This document shows, one piece after another, positions 26,155 through 39,789 of a DNA stretch of 64,000 nucleotides. How positions within the stretch are numbered: the stretch's first letter is position 1; each line of letters begins with the position of its first letter. Under the pieces are notes generated by a model. The model made no database searches. It was not told the origin of the DNA and saw only the letters and a program-made list of their open reading frames with translations. This stretch comes from Climacium dendroides. Lineage: Eukaryota; Streptophyta; Bryopsida; Hypnales; Climaciaceae. The stretch covers positions 15,247,029 through 15,311,028 of the forward strand of contig OX467083.1 of the NCBI GenBank assembly GCA_950106755.1, written 5' to 3'. Position numbers and translations under genes: made by a program.

Positions 26155-27420
26155 CAGCTGAAATTCTAACCCCTATATTACCAAGAAGCCCAACTTGGGT
26201 CTCATGTGTTTTTGGCAGTTCGGAGTATCTCGTATGGGGACTATCTTCTCCCCAATTTGTTAAGAAAATCTGAGAAAAGTGATGCATTTTGTCCTCTACT
26301 ATAAAGTTAGTGCCATCATTCTGAATTTTGAAGTTTTCACAGTATGATCAATCAAATTGGTTCATTTTGAAACCATGAATCCCGTGTGAAACAAACTATT
26401 CTTTAGAAGGCTTGCCCTAAGATCTCTCGAGGCGTGCTTTCTGGTTGCTATGCCTTGTCCTTTTCAGGGTTCAGGGTTCTCATGACGCATTGTTTTTGAA
26501 GAATTACTGTTCTGGTAAGTCTTGGGGTTTATGTTCAGATAACACCGGCAGCAGCTCAACAACTTGGGAAGCTGCCCATGCAACAGAACAGGGGTTTGCG
26601 GTGGGGACGCGTGTTGCTCTGATCTTCACATCAATTCCTATTACGGCAAGTTAGACCTCGAATGAAAGCCCGATCATTTCGGAAGTGAACTGGGAATGAG
26701 TTCAACTAGAATCATTCTACAGCATTCAGGATATTCTCCTTCGGAAACGGAGACGATTTCAGGGAATCCTGACTTCTGTGGAGTGAAGAAGTGCATGGGC
26801 AATGAGCGCATTGCTGACAAGCCTGACTACAGCTTTAAGCGTAGCACAGCTGGGTTTTTTTGTCACCCACCCTGTTTTTCAGCTTCAGTATGATATTGGT
26901 CAGGAACATTTTGTAAAAGAGGTGCAGACTTTACAAGAGAATGATTTTTCATTTTCTGGATGTACCTTATGAGGACAGAGAAGAGTGGAAGATTTTCGGT
27001 GCGCTGTGATTCTCCACTCGATCACACGACGGTTTTGTTTTTTCTCTTGGACGGTAAAGCTGTGATCGATGAGTGACGCAGAGGCGACTTCTCTTTTTCT
27101 TCCTTTCCATTCATGCTCGAGTCATCCATCGTCTACGTGCACCGTCAGTTTACGAGGGCAATGCCAAGAGTCAGTGAGTATCTTCTACTTTTGTGATAAT
27201 CACTTTGTTTGCAGCAGGCAGAATCATTTGTGGAAAAAGAATTCGGTAGAGTGAGTCACCTGTTCGATCCTTTTCTCACCCCAGATAGCGGCAGAGATGA
27301 CTTCATGCAGGCTAACTTAATCCGACTTTGGGATGAGGCTCTTGAGTTGCAGCTGCTTGAACTTTGAACAACCTAAAGAAACAACACAAATGAAGTTTAC
27401 TGTTGCAAAATTCAGAAGTC
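26155..27420 (+). repeat. Low-copy repeat R1a, first copy
   Basis: About 1.2 kb that recurs in the same orientation at 44151-45303 with long stretches of identity (for example 26696-26893 against 44670-44867). It lies where the CofG N-terminal exons of FO synthase copy 2 would be expected but does not encode them. It carries two candidate exons of an unidentified gene (listed separately). R1a still holds bases missing from R1b, so it is the more complete copy. Confidence 0.85.
26883..27367 (+). pseudogene. Two exons of an unidentified protein, in R1a
   Basis: After an acceptor (TTTTTCAG at 26875-26882) a frame reads LQYDIGQEHFVKEVQTLQE. One base of shift then continues it as MIFHFLDVPYEDREEW to a possible GT donor at 26999. 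A second exon follows an acceptor TTTGCAG at 27208-27214 and reads QAESFVEKEFGRVSHLFDP, later DDFMQANLIRLWDE, ending in TGA at 27365-27367. Composition and the splice signals look like real protein, probably the C-terminal end of a gene. I do not recognise the family. The frameshift makes the copy a likely pseudogene. Confidence 0.5.
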
Positions 27421-30400
27421 GACAAATAAATAATTTGTTACAGATTTTCTGTAGCTAGCCCAGGTGAGCCTTCAATACCTGGATCAATTCTAACGACACG
27501 TGTTTGGATTCTCTCCAACATCCTCTTATACCAAACATATCACCTCCAACAATCTAGACTGGTTTTGATCATTCCAAGTGATCGATAGTTGTAACTAAAG
27601 AATTTGATTTTTATTACAATCGCTTCAAAGGGCCTACAACAGATTCAATTAAGAAAAGCGTAGTTGAAAAAACAGATGTAAAATATGAGGTAGTCTCACA
27701 CTAGGAAATTATGTCAATGCATTGCTTGAGGATCGGGTCATATTGCATATTAACTCATTCGAGTCCAAGCATTTGAGGATGGGATGCTCAAATCCAGGGA
27801 TTTGAAAGAGCCGGCATTGTTGTAGCTTAGAATGCATGCTTCCAAGTTGCTAAGTACGGGTCATTCTTTTTTAAAGGTATGCTCGCACTTGGTGTTAAGG
27901 GGTGATGTTTGCAATGTGAATCCAGTTCAGAAATAGGTCAAAATTTGTTCCTAAGACTCTCAGTAACAACACTCTTTAACATTAAGTGCAAACATAGCTT
28001 AACCCCTAAACGTCTGCCTGGAGTCTTCTTTGAAATTGATGATTTGGAAAAAAACATTACAAAGCACAATTTGAAAGAATATTTTGGAAGTGATTTACAA
28101 AGAAAAGTTGTAGATTTTGAGTTTTACATTCCATCCATACGGTTAGATTTACCAATGCTATCACCAATAATTTTCTATAAATTTGGAAAGGAAAATTTCA
28201 ATTACAAGCAAAATATCATCATTTTTTTTTTTGAGTAAAACTTGTTGGAATGGATTTGAAATGATGATTTTTTGAAATTTTTGTGTTCTTTACATCTATG
28301 ACCTCATTTTTGCAAATCTAGTTTTGAACTAGAGTCAATGCAATTTGACCCACTTGATACACTTCCACATTTGTAATTTTAGAAAAATAATGTACTCTAG
28401 TAACACCAAATCCAACCATTAGATAAGACAAGAACTTGATCAAGTATCACTCAAAAAATAGGATGACTTTCATCCAAGACAGAAAAAATAATCTGAATCT
28501 GTTCATCGTCTAGAAAATGGATGTCAGAGCGCTTCATGGTTAAGTAGATGTCAAAGGAAATAGAGCCGTGTATGTTACCTCCCGTAGTTCATCATTCCAG
28601 TTGCAAAGATACTCAAGTTTTCAATGTCATTCACATTGGCTTCACAACTTCATCAGGCAGAATAATTTACTGAAGTTATAAATTGTTGGATCATGTCTTC
28701 AAAGAGTCAATATTTCCATGTACAATATTTGATTTCTTAATAAGTATATTTAGAGCTTTTCGATAGGGGTGTCAACACCTCCCATTTTTTGTAGTGTTTT
28801 GGCAAAATTTGCATTTCAACCCCAAGGTACTATGAGTACTACGTAGAAAAAGAATCTTAACCATTGATTGAAAAAATTGATGTCTAAAACTAAATATTGT
28901 TGCAAAGTACTATAGACTATTTGCGAGTGTTGAAATAGTACTATGAGAAATCAAGACAGATTGTCACAAAAAAAATAGAAACAATGAGGTTTAAATTAAT
29001 AATAAATAAAAAATTATGAAAAAAAAACTAGAAATTTATAATCTCTAAGGACTTGATGTTGATCAAGTTTCACCAAAAAATTGAAGTTGAAACCATCTTT
29101 AATGTTTAGAAGTACTTGCACAAGGGAGCCCAATATGTTTGGACCTAGAGGACATAAAATAATATATTTTTAGATGTCCCTTTATAGACATATGTCTACC
29201 TAGTGTGGGAATAGACCACCAAAATTTCAACTTTGAATCATTCAAGTGGGGTACTTTGATTGTAGAAAAAAACTCTAAATCTCAATATGTGACAAATTAA
29301 CAAAATTGACTTTTAAATATAAAATAAACTTTTAAAGTCTCTTAAAAATAAGGGATCTTGATTACTATCAAGTTAGACATCTGCAATAGAGATTTCATAT
29401 TCATCAGACTTGTACTTCAAAAGTTATAGTAGATGATAACAATATCATTCCAATTATGACAAAGAATAGGACCATTGTTTCTTGCAATGACCAAGGTTGT
29501 CACATAGGATCAATTTTGTGTGCTTTCACCTTTATGATGTCTTCAACATGTAGTTCACTTTCTATAAAAGTGAAAAAAAGTCAAGGTGGAGTCACAGACT
29601 ACCTTATCCATGATGTTCAACACATAACAACTAGTACAAAGATAGGCACAAAAATAGAGTTGGATGCAAATACAAAGGCTGATTTTTTCCTTTGCAAATA
29701 AAGTGACAAAATGGTGTTCATTTAAAAAAATTTCAAGCGTTGTATTGGTACATCCATACATCTTTGGGATCAAGAGCAACCTTTCTATTATATTCATGCA
29801 ATTTTTCATTCAAATTTGACAACTTCATATTTGGTGACATGTTTGTTTAATTATTTTTCATCTTGATGAATGTACAACAACAAATCTTGGGTGTCATCAT
29901 GGATGTATCATTTAATAATTTGGACACAAATACACCATCATCTTTTGCATGGTCCCATAGTTAAAAAATGCCAATAAATATATAAAATGATATTTTGTGT
30001 TGTGTATTAGTTTCATATGATTGTGCGTTGTATGTTAATTTCATATGAAAATTTTGAAATAAAGATACATAGAATAGTTGTAGACATTTCGTAATTTTAT
30101 ATATATTTTTTAAAGTATTTTATTATTTTTTAATGACCCCCAATTGAATATCTATTTGGGCCATTTTGAGGGGTTTAGTATTATTTTTGGCCCAAAAATG
30201 AAAATTTGAATCTCAAAATTGGGAGACAAGAATTTCTACAAGCTTATAAATAGATTTTTTTTAAATAGTAAACAATTCACCTTCCACATGTGCACAAAGT
30301 ATACTACCTTAGTGCAAGCGCAAAGAACACAATTTTTTTCTCCTAGAGATGAAATTTTTTGAGAAGGATATCTACAAGTTAGGAAAAATAACTTTTATGA

Positions 30401-32025
30401 ATTTTTTTTACTATTCTTAAAAAAACTAAACATCAAAGTGTATTTTCTTGGCATTTTTCATTGTCTTTTTTTGGGTTTGAATTTTGAAGGCATAATATTT
30501 TTTTATTTATAAATTATTCATATTTTATTTTCATTACAAAAAATTATTCCAAAAGTCACAATATTCATTGAAATAGACCACTTTTAGACAAAAATGATAA
30601 GTGTTTTCTGCAACAACCTTTATATTTAGTATTGCAAGAAAGAGAGTGCTTTAAGCCCTAGTTTTGCATTTATCAAACTACCTAACAAACTAATTTCCAT
30701 AACTAATTTCATCCTACCTTAATTTAGTACGAAATGAGCCAAATTAGTATGAACCGCACTAATTTGGTATAAATTGCATAATTTGATATGAGTTCCTTGA
30801 AATTACTATAAAACCCCTATTTTAGTATTTCTATCACTACTATAATGTCTTATTAGTATTTATAATTTACTATCTTTTTTGTGCTTTTTTCCATTTATTA
30901 TTTTTTGGGGTTTTAATTTACCTCTAATTACATTTCCTACTTCTATTTTTTTGTTTTTAATTCACTTTTATATTTTTTAAATTTCTTTAATTTTAATTTT
31001 TTAATTTATTTCTAGTCTCATTTTCAACTTGTAGTTTTTTAATATTTTATTTACTTTTTAATTTCTTTTATTTTTTATTTTTTTTGGTTTGCAATTTCAT
31101 TCTAATCCAATTTCCTACCCATAGTATTTTTTTGTTTTGAATTTTTATTTTTGTGTTCATTATCTTTTTGATTTCTTATTTAACTCTAATTTCGATTTCC
31201 TACCTAGTAGTTATTTGGTTTTCATTTTAACACCATTTTACTATTTGCCTATTTTGGTTAGTTATCAAATATTACTTAAAGTCTCTATAGTTTAATTCCC
31301 CTATTTCTATCCTAATTTTTCCTTTGTTTTCTCCTAATTACACTTTCTAGGTTTTTACCCTAATCTTCCAAAGTTTCTATTGCTATCTAACAAAAACCTT
31401 TCTATTTAGTGGTTGTGTTTTAATTCAAAATACTAATACTTCTAGATTTGTAAATTCACACACATTGTTTATATTTTTTTTTATAAAAGGTGAACCATTA
31501 TGATACTAGTTAACATGAGTCTATAGTTGAAACAAAATAATGACCTAATTTGAGATTATCCTTTTAGTATAATAAAGTTCATTAGAGAATCTATATTAAT
31601 AGGTTCAATCTCTAAAACATATACTTTGAAACACAACTTCAAAACACACAATCACTCAATTGATTTTTAATTTACGACTTATTCAATATTTATGACCAAG
31701 TCGGCACAACATGCATACTTTGAATCACTCAACTTGGCCTTTCACACAAAACTTAACTCCCAATTTCAATTCTTGAAATTCTGATTAGCACACAAAGCCA
31801 TACAATGAGCAAACTTAATCACTCATTTTCCTTAGACACAATCACCCAAATAAATGAATATATCATAATTCCATTCCATTCATCATTCATCATTCATAAT
31901 TTTAACTTCTTCATCACTCTTCATCACTTTCATCAAAACCACGAATAAGAACATAGTTAATAGGGAGCTAGACTTGCATGCACATCCTACAATAGTGGGT
32001 GACCAAAAAGTAATTTTGAAGAAGG
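27421..32025. other. AT-rich spacer without recognised genes
   Basis: A TTAACCCCTAAACG end near 28000 may belong to another TTAA element. The 109-codon frame at 27909-28238 has no recognisable motif. The T-rich minisatellite is listed separately. Confidence 0.55.
30900..31240. repeat. Degenerate T-rich minisatellite of about 90 bp period
   Basis: Four imperfect units each contain a CTCTAAT-like start, a TTTCCTAC core, a T run and TTTTAATTT. The stretch is almost purely pyrimidine on this strand. Confidence 0.55.
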
Positions 32026-32881
32026 TTAACCCCTAAAGGATCAACCTTGTGTTTTTGGCAACATAAATTTTTTTAGCACATACATGTGAGTGGAGATTTT
32101 ATTTTTCTTTGAAATTTTCACACAACTTGTGGACAAGGAGTAGCTTTAAGGCCCAATAATTTTCATAACTTTTGACTTCATGGTTAAAAAGTTATTGCAT
32201 GATATGTAACTTGTTTCTCAACTCAAGTAGCTCAAGCAAATAAAGAAGTCATTGTTTTCATAAATAAAACTTTGAAATTGGTTCATTAGATTTATATATA
32301 CATGGAAAGCTTTGAATCATTCCAGTTTGATTAATGAGTCAAAAGTTATGAGGAGTTTTAGTTTGCAAGTAGTTATGGATTATTTACTCTAAAATAAACT
32401 TTGAAGTTCTTTATTTAACTCAATCTTCAATATTTTTAGAAAAAATAAAATCATAGGGTATAGATTTTTTTATTACAACATTACACCCATTGGAATTGGC
32501 ATTTTACAATTACATGTTGTACAATTCCAAATGATTTGAAAATTTTCAAACATGTCGCCAACTTGCCTTGAAGAATGAATCCAAAGAAGAGCAATCATTT
32601 TGGACATTTTTTTCATAATGATCTAACCTTATGAAGTGCAGTTGCCCAATTTTTTGTTCGGCCAAAAAAAGGATTTTTGTCACTTCAAACATTAATCTCT
32701 TGCAATTTGTACGGTGGAAATTTTTGAAATTTTTTCACATATTTTCAAACTAAAATACTACAAGATCTAATGTTTACATGTGTCCAGAAATGATATTTTT
32801 CCTAAATTTGGTACTTGTACTAGAAATGACACTTTTGGAGCATTTTTGGTGAGAACATAATGAAGGAACTTTAGGGGTTAA
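32026..32881. mobile_element. TTAA-flanked non-autonomous element, piggyBac-like ends
   Basis: The left end is TTAA then CCCCTAAAGG; the right end, read inward, is TTAA then CCCCTAAAGTTCC. A TTAA target duplication with C-rich ends is the hallmark of piggyBac elements (family knowledge). No transposase is seen inside. Confidence 0.6.
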
Positions 32882-34029
32882 ATATGACTCCCTCCTCACC
32901 ATTCCAACTTCCAACTTCCTAACTTAGATAACACCTAACTACCTCTCACCCACTTCGCTACTTTTCCACTTAGATATGCTAAACCACCTAATTGGCATCA
33001 CCACTTACATTTTAATAAAATTGGTAAAAAAATTTCATAGGTAAAATCTTCAAAAGGTAGTAAATCACTAGATTCACTAAATAGTGATTATATCTTGGAC
33101 ACAAAATAGTGTGTTTTTTATTAATTAATTTTGACAAATTATTGATTTATTTTTAAGAAAATTTAGACATTCAATACCAAAAATTTCTAAGAAAGGGACC
33201 TTGAAATAAATAATATATTTCTTAGAAATTCTTGTTTTAATACAATCATCATTTAGATTATTTTTTTATATTTATATTGAGAAAGACATTCATATGTTTT
33301 TACTTTTGAATATTATAGAGAATGAAAAAGTATTCAAAATGTAGCAACAGAGTCCTTTTCTACTCTATCATATGATTATATATACATGTGATTTTTTTGA
33401 ATTCAATCATATTATTATTCATTAGAAATTAGACCCCTTTTCTACCATTGAAAAATTTAATAGGTTGACATCTGAACTTCAATTGGAACTATGATAGTTT
33501 TTATTTTTATTTTTTGATGAATAAAAAAACATTAGGCTTAACATGACTTGAAATAATAATAATAAAAGACTAAAATAACTATAATTAATAAATTAGCATT
33601 AAAGAACAATAGCTAAAAAGAAGTTACAAATTTTAATAGATGTGATCTCTTTTTTGGTACCTTTGAGTGTGAATTGACCCATTAATGGAATCTTTCATAA
33701 ATCAAAATTTTCAAATTTTATTATATGAATTTAAAAAAATTTAATATTTTAGTTTTTAAATAATATGGCATTAGATGAGATTTTGGGGTTGTAAAGGGTT
33801 GTGAGTTTCCAGGTTGTTGAGAATGTGGAAACTACGCCATACCAATAGTTTGACGTGGCCAAACTTTGGTCACCTCAAACAATAATATTTAATTAATTTT
33901 TAATATTTAAATTTATTTTATTTTATTATTTTTTAAAATAATTTTTATTGTGGCTAGCAATTATTGGTTCATAGCATGGAAAATGGACTTGAAACACCCC
34001 TCCAAATGCCCTCAAAAAACAACTAATGG
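32882..34029. other. AT-rich spacer without recognised genes
   Basis: Nothing beyond A/T-rich sequence and a short stretch (33950-34010) resembling 41150-41215. Confidence 0.6.
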
Positions 34030-34909
34030 ATTGCAAATTTCCACTTGTATCTGCACTTGAATTTGTATATGTGTGTATATTGTATTCATAGTTATATTCA
34101 TACCTATATATAGGTATATATACACACCATATGAGTACTTGTATTTATATATATTTAGAAGGATAGTTGGTATTTTTATGGAACAAGATTGAATAGTGAT
34201 TTGAGAAAAAAGAGGAATGTAATCAACTTTGTATGCTAGAGTTATTTAGTCCATTCAAGATATAAGGAGAATCAATGGATAAAGATGAGCCAATTCAAAT
34301 TTCCAAATCATAAATTGGTAGCCAATTTACAATGTAAATCTTAGGCAAATTGCCAATCTACATTGTCTTCAAAACAAAATGGTGCCACATATCACCAAAA
34401 AAATTTAATTTGGCTAAAAATGACAACAAATTAAAAAAGATCTCTGATGAAATTGCCAGATTGTGGATGAAAACATAATTGTGGATGTAGAATATGTGCT
34501 AATGTGATATTTTTATTCCAATATGTAGATGAATGTTGAAATTTAGAGCACCACTATAATATTTTATATTGCCCTTTTAGCACAATTGTAATAGGATTTC
34601 ATTTAAAATAAAATTATCATGTGTTTAAATTTCCTCTTTGGTCTCTACCACCACCACCTACTTGTATTTCCCACGAAGTTGTTTCCATTAGAGTAAAAAT
34701 CGGCCCTCTCAAAGGTCGCTCCATAGCTCTCGAAGGACCCCGCAGTAAGCGTTTTATTTAAGTTACTAATTTTTTTTCCCCTATCGCTACTCACCTTGAA
34801 TCGCGATGTCGGATGGTTGTTAGTGGTTTAAAAGCCAAGAACAAAGTGTTTAAAAATCCAGGTTTATAGTATACTAATGCATCTCAACCTTTATTTTTAG
34901 GGCCTTGCC

Positions 34910-35760
34910 AATTTAAGTTAAATTTAATTAACTTTATCCACATTATAAGTGACTTCTGAAGTTAGTTGCCAAAGCCAATGGCAACTTGCTTCAAAACCCA
35001 TTTACTTAATTTTGTGTGATGATGGAGGAGATGAGCTAGTTATTATACAAGTGGGATAGTGGTAGATGTAACTATCCATGTGGGATATGTAAATTAAGAG
35101 GAATAAGAATTCAACTGCTCATACTTACGACAAATGCAAGAATTGTATTAAAATTCAGATTTTAGACCTCATTTAGGCATTGTAGGAAAAAAAAATTCAA
35201 AGAACTTTGGACTAAAAAAAGGTGGAAATTCAAACTAAGTTTCATTTCCAAAATTTGTTTGTGATTTTAAATCTTTACTAAAAAATTATGGACCAATTTC
35301 AAAGAGGGTGTTTATAAATGTAAAAAAAAAAAGTCTCTTCCAACCCCTTTGTCCATCACTTTTTAGTAAAGACTTGAAATCTCAAATGGATTTTTGGAAT
35401 TAAAACTTAGTTTTATTTCCCACCTTCTTCTAGTTCAAAGTTTTTTGAAAACAATTGTTCTACTATACCTAAATGAGGTTTAAAATCTGAATTTTAACAC
35501 AATTCTTGCATTTTCCTTAAGTATGAGCAATTGAGTTCTTTTACCTCCTAATTTACATATCCTATATGGATAGTTGCACTCACCACTACTTCAGTTGTAT
35601 AAAGAGCGGCTCATTTCTTTCTTCTCAAACATTCAAAATTAAGTTTGTGGCTTTTGAAGTTAATTGCCTTTGTTTTTAGCAACTAGCTTCAAAATCCACT
35701 TTATTTGGCTGAATTTAACTAAATTTAGCTTAATTCAACTCTTGTATTCTTTTGCCCCAA
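34910..35760. mobile_element. Long foldback element, arms about 400 bp
   Basis: The sequence from about 34910 to 35290 reappears reversed from about 35330 to 35760. Paired landmarks include ATGCAAGAATTGT with ACAATTCTTGCAT, and GGATATGTAAATTA with TAATTTACATATCC. The loop is about 40-60 bases. Unit A of the P450 duplication lacks it, so it inserted after the duplication. No coding frame. Confidence 0.75.
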
Positions 35761-36956
35761 TGTATTTTAAATATTTTTGGAATCTGTGAGAATGAAAATC
35801 CAATTGCATTTGTTGAAATTCACACTTTGATTGCACACATGTGACATATTCTATAGGCTTTTTAAATCTCAAATAATAGATTGGATTGTCACTCTGTGGC
35901 AGTCCAGCCAAAGGCTCCCTTTTCTCTAATGAATGGAATCAATATAGGATATCTTTTGAACTTGTATTTGTACTTGTACCCATTATTGTATTATATATAT
36001 ATATATAATATTCATATTTGGATGGCCAAGATCATATGTTTGACATCCATGGCTTTGATTTTTCCAAAAGATCCACAACATTGGAAGGAATGGAATTTTT
36101 TTTTTGAACTCGAATCAATGATTGTTGATTTTTTGGGGAGGGGGGAAATTGACCCTAGAACATCATATATGTTCATAGTTTCAAAATAAGATTCAATTGA
36201 AATAATTCACATTTAATAATAATAACTCTATTCAATCATAATTAGCAACAATTATAGGTGCAAATTTAGTACTATGTTCGTACTACTGGACACTAATTTG
36301 AGAACAATATTAACTAATTTTGTTGTGTGCAAGACTCCTTTTGCAGTTACATTTGACCCTTTACAATGACCTCATATACTTCCATCACAATGGTCATATT
36401 GTGGAGGTGTTATAATGTGCAATTTTATTTACATTCCACTATCAATTAAAAACACTAGCAATTCACTAAAACCACAAGCCACTCTTGCTTTAAAAATAAG
36501 AATCACACTTCATAGAAAAATATATACGAGTACAAATATAAGTACAATATATATAAATATGCATACAAACATGAATATAAGAAACACAATGAAAGTTGTG
36601 TAAGAATTCAAATACAAATGTGAGTGTGCTTACAATTATGAATACAAATACAAGTATAGAAATGAAGTACAAGTGTGGATACTAGTGCACATTATTTAGT
36701 ATCCCATATTGTTTGTCAAGAATTCCAGAGATTCCAAGAATTCAAATATTAAAACACCAAAAATTCAAGATATGAACAACATATTCATTTATGCATAAAT
36801 ATGAATAAAAAATAACTTTACATTATATTAGCTGTAAAAAAAAATTATTACATGATTATAAAATAATATTTATTGTATATCTATACAAAATGAAATAATT
36901 GCAAACAAACTACAAATGATAACCTTTATAAAAATAGCTATTTCAAAGGTATTAAT

Positions 36957-39755
36957 TTAAGGAATGGATAAGCGAGCCTTTGGAATGGCAGTCAAAGGGT
37001 GAGCTAGGACATGCGCAATTCCTTCAGCTTCTGACATATCTAAATTCATAGGTTGTAAACCATTAGGAAGAGACCAATCAAAGGATTGCATAAAAGTTGC
37101 AACCATAATGTGAACTATTGTTGAAGCTAGCATGATGCCTGGACATTGCCTTCGCCCGGCTCCAAATAGTAGCACTTCAAAGTTTTGACCTTCAACTTGC
37201 ATATTAGCATGAGGCATTCCGTCCAAAAATCTTTCAGGCTTGAAAGACATAGGATCCTTCCACGTCCTTGGATCTCGAGCAATTGCTGCAGCATTTATAA
37301 AAACTAGTGTTTCTTGTGGTATGTCGTACCCCAAAACCTTGCAAGGTTCTTCACTCAAATGAGGAAGCAACATTGGAAGTACTGGATGAAGACGAAAGGT
37401 TTCTTTGACAATGGCTTGTAAATACTTGAGGTTAGGAATATCCACATCTTCCACTCTTCGCGACTTGCCTACAACAATGTCAAGCTCTTCTTGCACCTTC
37501 TTCATCACAATGGGATTGCAAATGCATTCCGCAACTGCCCATTCTATTGTATCGGTAGTTGTATTTATACTTCCTACAAAAGCATCCTGTCTTCCAAAAG
37601 AGAAAGGAAAATTAAAGGTGGAGTCTTTAAACCTATTCACAAGATTAAATTGAAGATTCAAGATCAAAAATTCAAGATTTAAAAACTTTGACAAGTAAAT
37701 AGAAACTTTAATGTGTGAATTTCATCATGTAAGTTTTAAACAAACAAATCATCAACCTCCAGACAATATGAAAATACCTTTAAGTGGCCCTTAGGACTAC
37801 CTTTCACTTCTTAACTTCAAAAATTTAAAGGGTGAAGTCTTTGAATTAAAGAAAAATAAAATACATAAGTTTTAAAGAGCCTCTACTTATTGAAAAGGAG
37901 ATGCACTCTTACCCACAATGTACTAGTGACGTTGTCATCGGTGATGTCAAATTGCAATGTCTCATCCTCTATGTGGTCTAAAAGGACATCGGCCATGTCT
38001 TTGACAAAAATGGAACCACTCCTTCGTTGCACAATATGCTCAGATATAATTGGAGACATAAAAGCATCCATTGTTCCTCTCAATTCTCGCATTTGTCTTT
38101 CAAGCCCAAAGAAGTCCATCCACTTGAAAACAGGGATGAAGTCTCCTGGATTTATTGTTTGACCGTACTTCATGATATTCATCAACATCTTTCTAAAATC
38201 ACTCACTTGCTCAAGTTCTTGCCCATCATGTTTTCCCCCCAAAGGTTTTGCCATAAAACGCCTTTTGAGAATCACGCGTGACATGATGTTAGTTATGGCC
38301 ACTTCAATATAGTTCCTTAGAGAGACCACTGTGATACCATCTTGGGGAATTACATGTATGATATGAGCGATTTCTTCCATTCGCACATTTTTTGCTAGTT
38401 GAATTTGTTTGTTGGTGCTGAGTTGTATGTGTAGTACCTTCTTCAAGTGTAGCCTCACATGTGAGTCTGACGACATGACTATATCTGATATCAAATATGG
38501 TCATAATTGTTTTAAAAAAATCAGTTTCAAAGTACAAAGTTTGAAGTGAACTAAAAAGGACAAAAATGAAATGAATTTCATTCAAGTTTAATAATGAAGG
38601 ACTTTCAAATGCCTAGAACTCTAAAAACTAAAAACATTTTAGATTCAAAATATCAATTGCACCCATGATCAACAGTACCCCAAATTCAACACTTACATTT
38701 GGATGGAAAAGCATAAAAAAATTTAGCCATTATATTGATAACTCAAGATGTACACTATTAAAATATGAGAGCCTATGAAAACCTATTCTTATTTTTTAGG
38801 TAGACCTAAAGACATTATCTTGAAAATTTAGAACTTATTCAACATTGTCTATGTAATGGATTGCATGCTAAAGTCCGTTGTCCAACATCCTCTTATAGTG
38901 GCTAATGAGATTTAATAAAACCAATTCATATTGATAAATATGAACTATGCTCAATTGTCATTAATACTTATTACAAGATTGGTGTGCATACCTTAATTTT
39001 CATGAACTCCACCGTTCTAATGCTAACCATCTTGAGCATTCTAGACACCCACACTTCTATCTCTTCCATATGTGAAGACAAAATACAACAATCCAAAACA
39101 CCATGTCCATAACCTCAACCAAATGTAGTGTGTACAAGTGGCAATCATTCATTGAGTAAGGAGAGGCATGACATTATCCAAAACGTAGCATTGCAGTTTT
39201 CTACTTTCATCTTGTTCATTGAAGTTATATCCAACAACATGAAAATGGTGACTTGTTATTGAAATAAACATCCCTCAGACCCTCACCACAAGCATGGCTT
39301 GTATGTTACTTCTCATAATGAAGCTCTACTTTCAAGTTATGTTCAACATCCTCACAAAGGAATTTGAATCTCCTTTTCAAGGCTGAGGAGGAAGAGGAGG
39401 CAACTCAGTAGCTTACCTCCAGGAACAATCATTTTTGAAAAAGAAGTTGCCATTCGGTTTGCGAAATTGGGACCTTGAGTCTTGAGAATCTCCTCCGCTG
39501 CTGCAGGGGAGGTAGCCACCACAACCAGCTTGGGGCCCAACCAGATGGACATCAGCGGACCATAAGTCTCCGCCAGTTTGGTCAAGTCCCGCTGTGGGAA
39601 TTTGCCCAACAAGTGCAAGCAACCGATGAAGGGGAGACCCCGCGGGCCTGGAGGCAAATTCTTGTATTTGCTGCTTGTGAGCACCTTGGCAAGCAGAAGG
39701 ATGCCAAGCACCACTGCAGCGACAACCTGCGCAACAGCAGCAGCGCCACATTCAT
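36957..39755 (-). CDS. Cytochrome P450 gene B (A-type, three exons), paralogue of gene A
   Basis: Exons are about 39737-39417, 38484-37913 (572 bases) and 37586-36957 (630 bases). Exons 2 and 3 are the same length as in gene A, and the introns are GT-AG (932 and 326 bases). The open frame from a GTG at 39714 gives 499 codons plus TAA. Anchor and PPGPRG hinge are as in gene A, followed by KETFR, KPERF and FGAGRRQCPG. The residue before the haem loop is Leu (VLLFGAG) where gene A has Pro. The I-helix reads GSINTTT and the C-helix reads SHVRLHLKKV, the same unusual residues as in gene A. As in gene A, the nearby ATG (39755) is out of frame with the anchor. Exon 1 is GC-rich and nearly identical to that of gene A, while exons 2-3 are AT-richer and clearly diverged. 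Expected to be an ER haem mono-oxygenase of unknown substrate. Confidence 0.85.
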
Positions 39756-39789
39756 GCGGTTGCTCACAGGGACTAATTACTTAACTTGA

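Noticed and set aside
26696..26893. 65-codon frame identical in R1a and R1b as a conserved small protein
   Set aside because: The copies are recent duplicates, so identity proves nothing; it runs through an intron end with a clear splice acceptor.
27909..28238. 109-codon frame considered as a transposon protein
   Set aside because: No motif, unusual composition and no support from a second copy.
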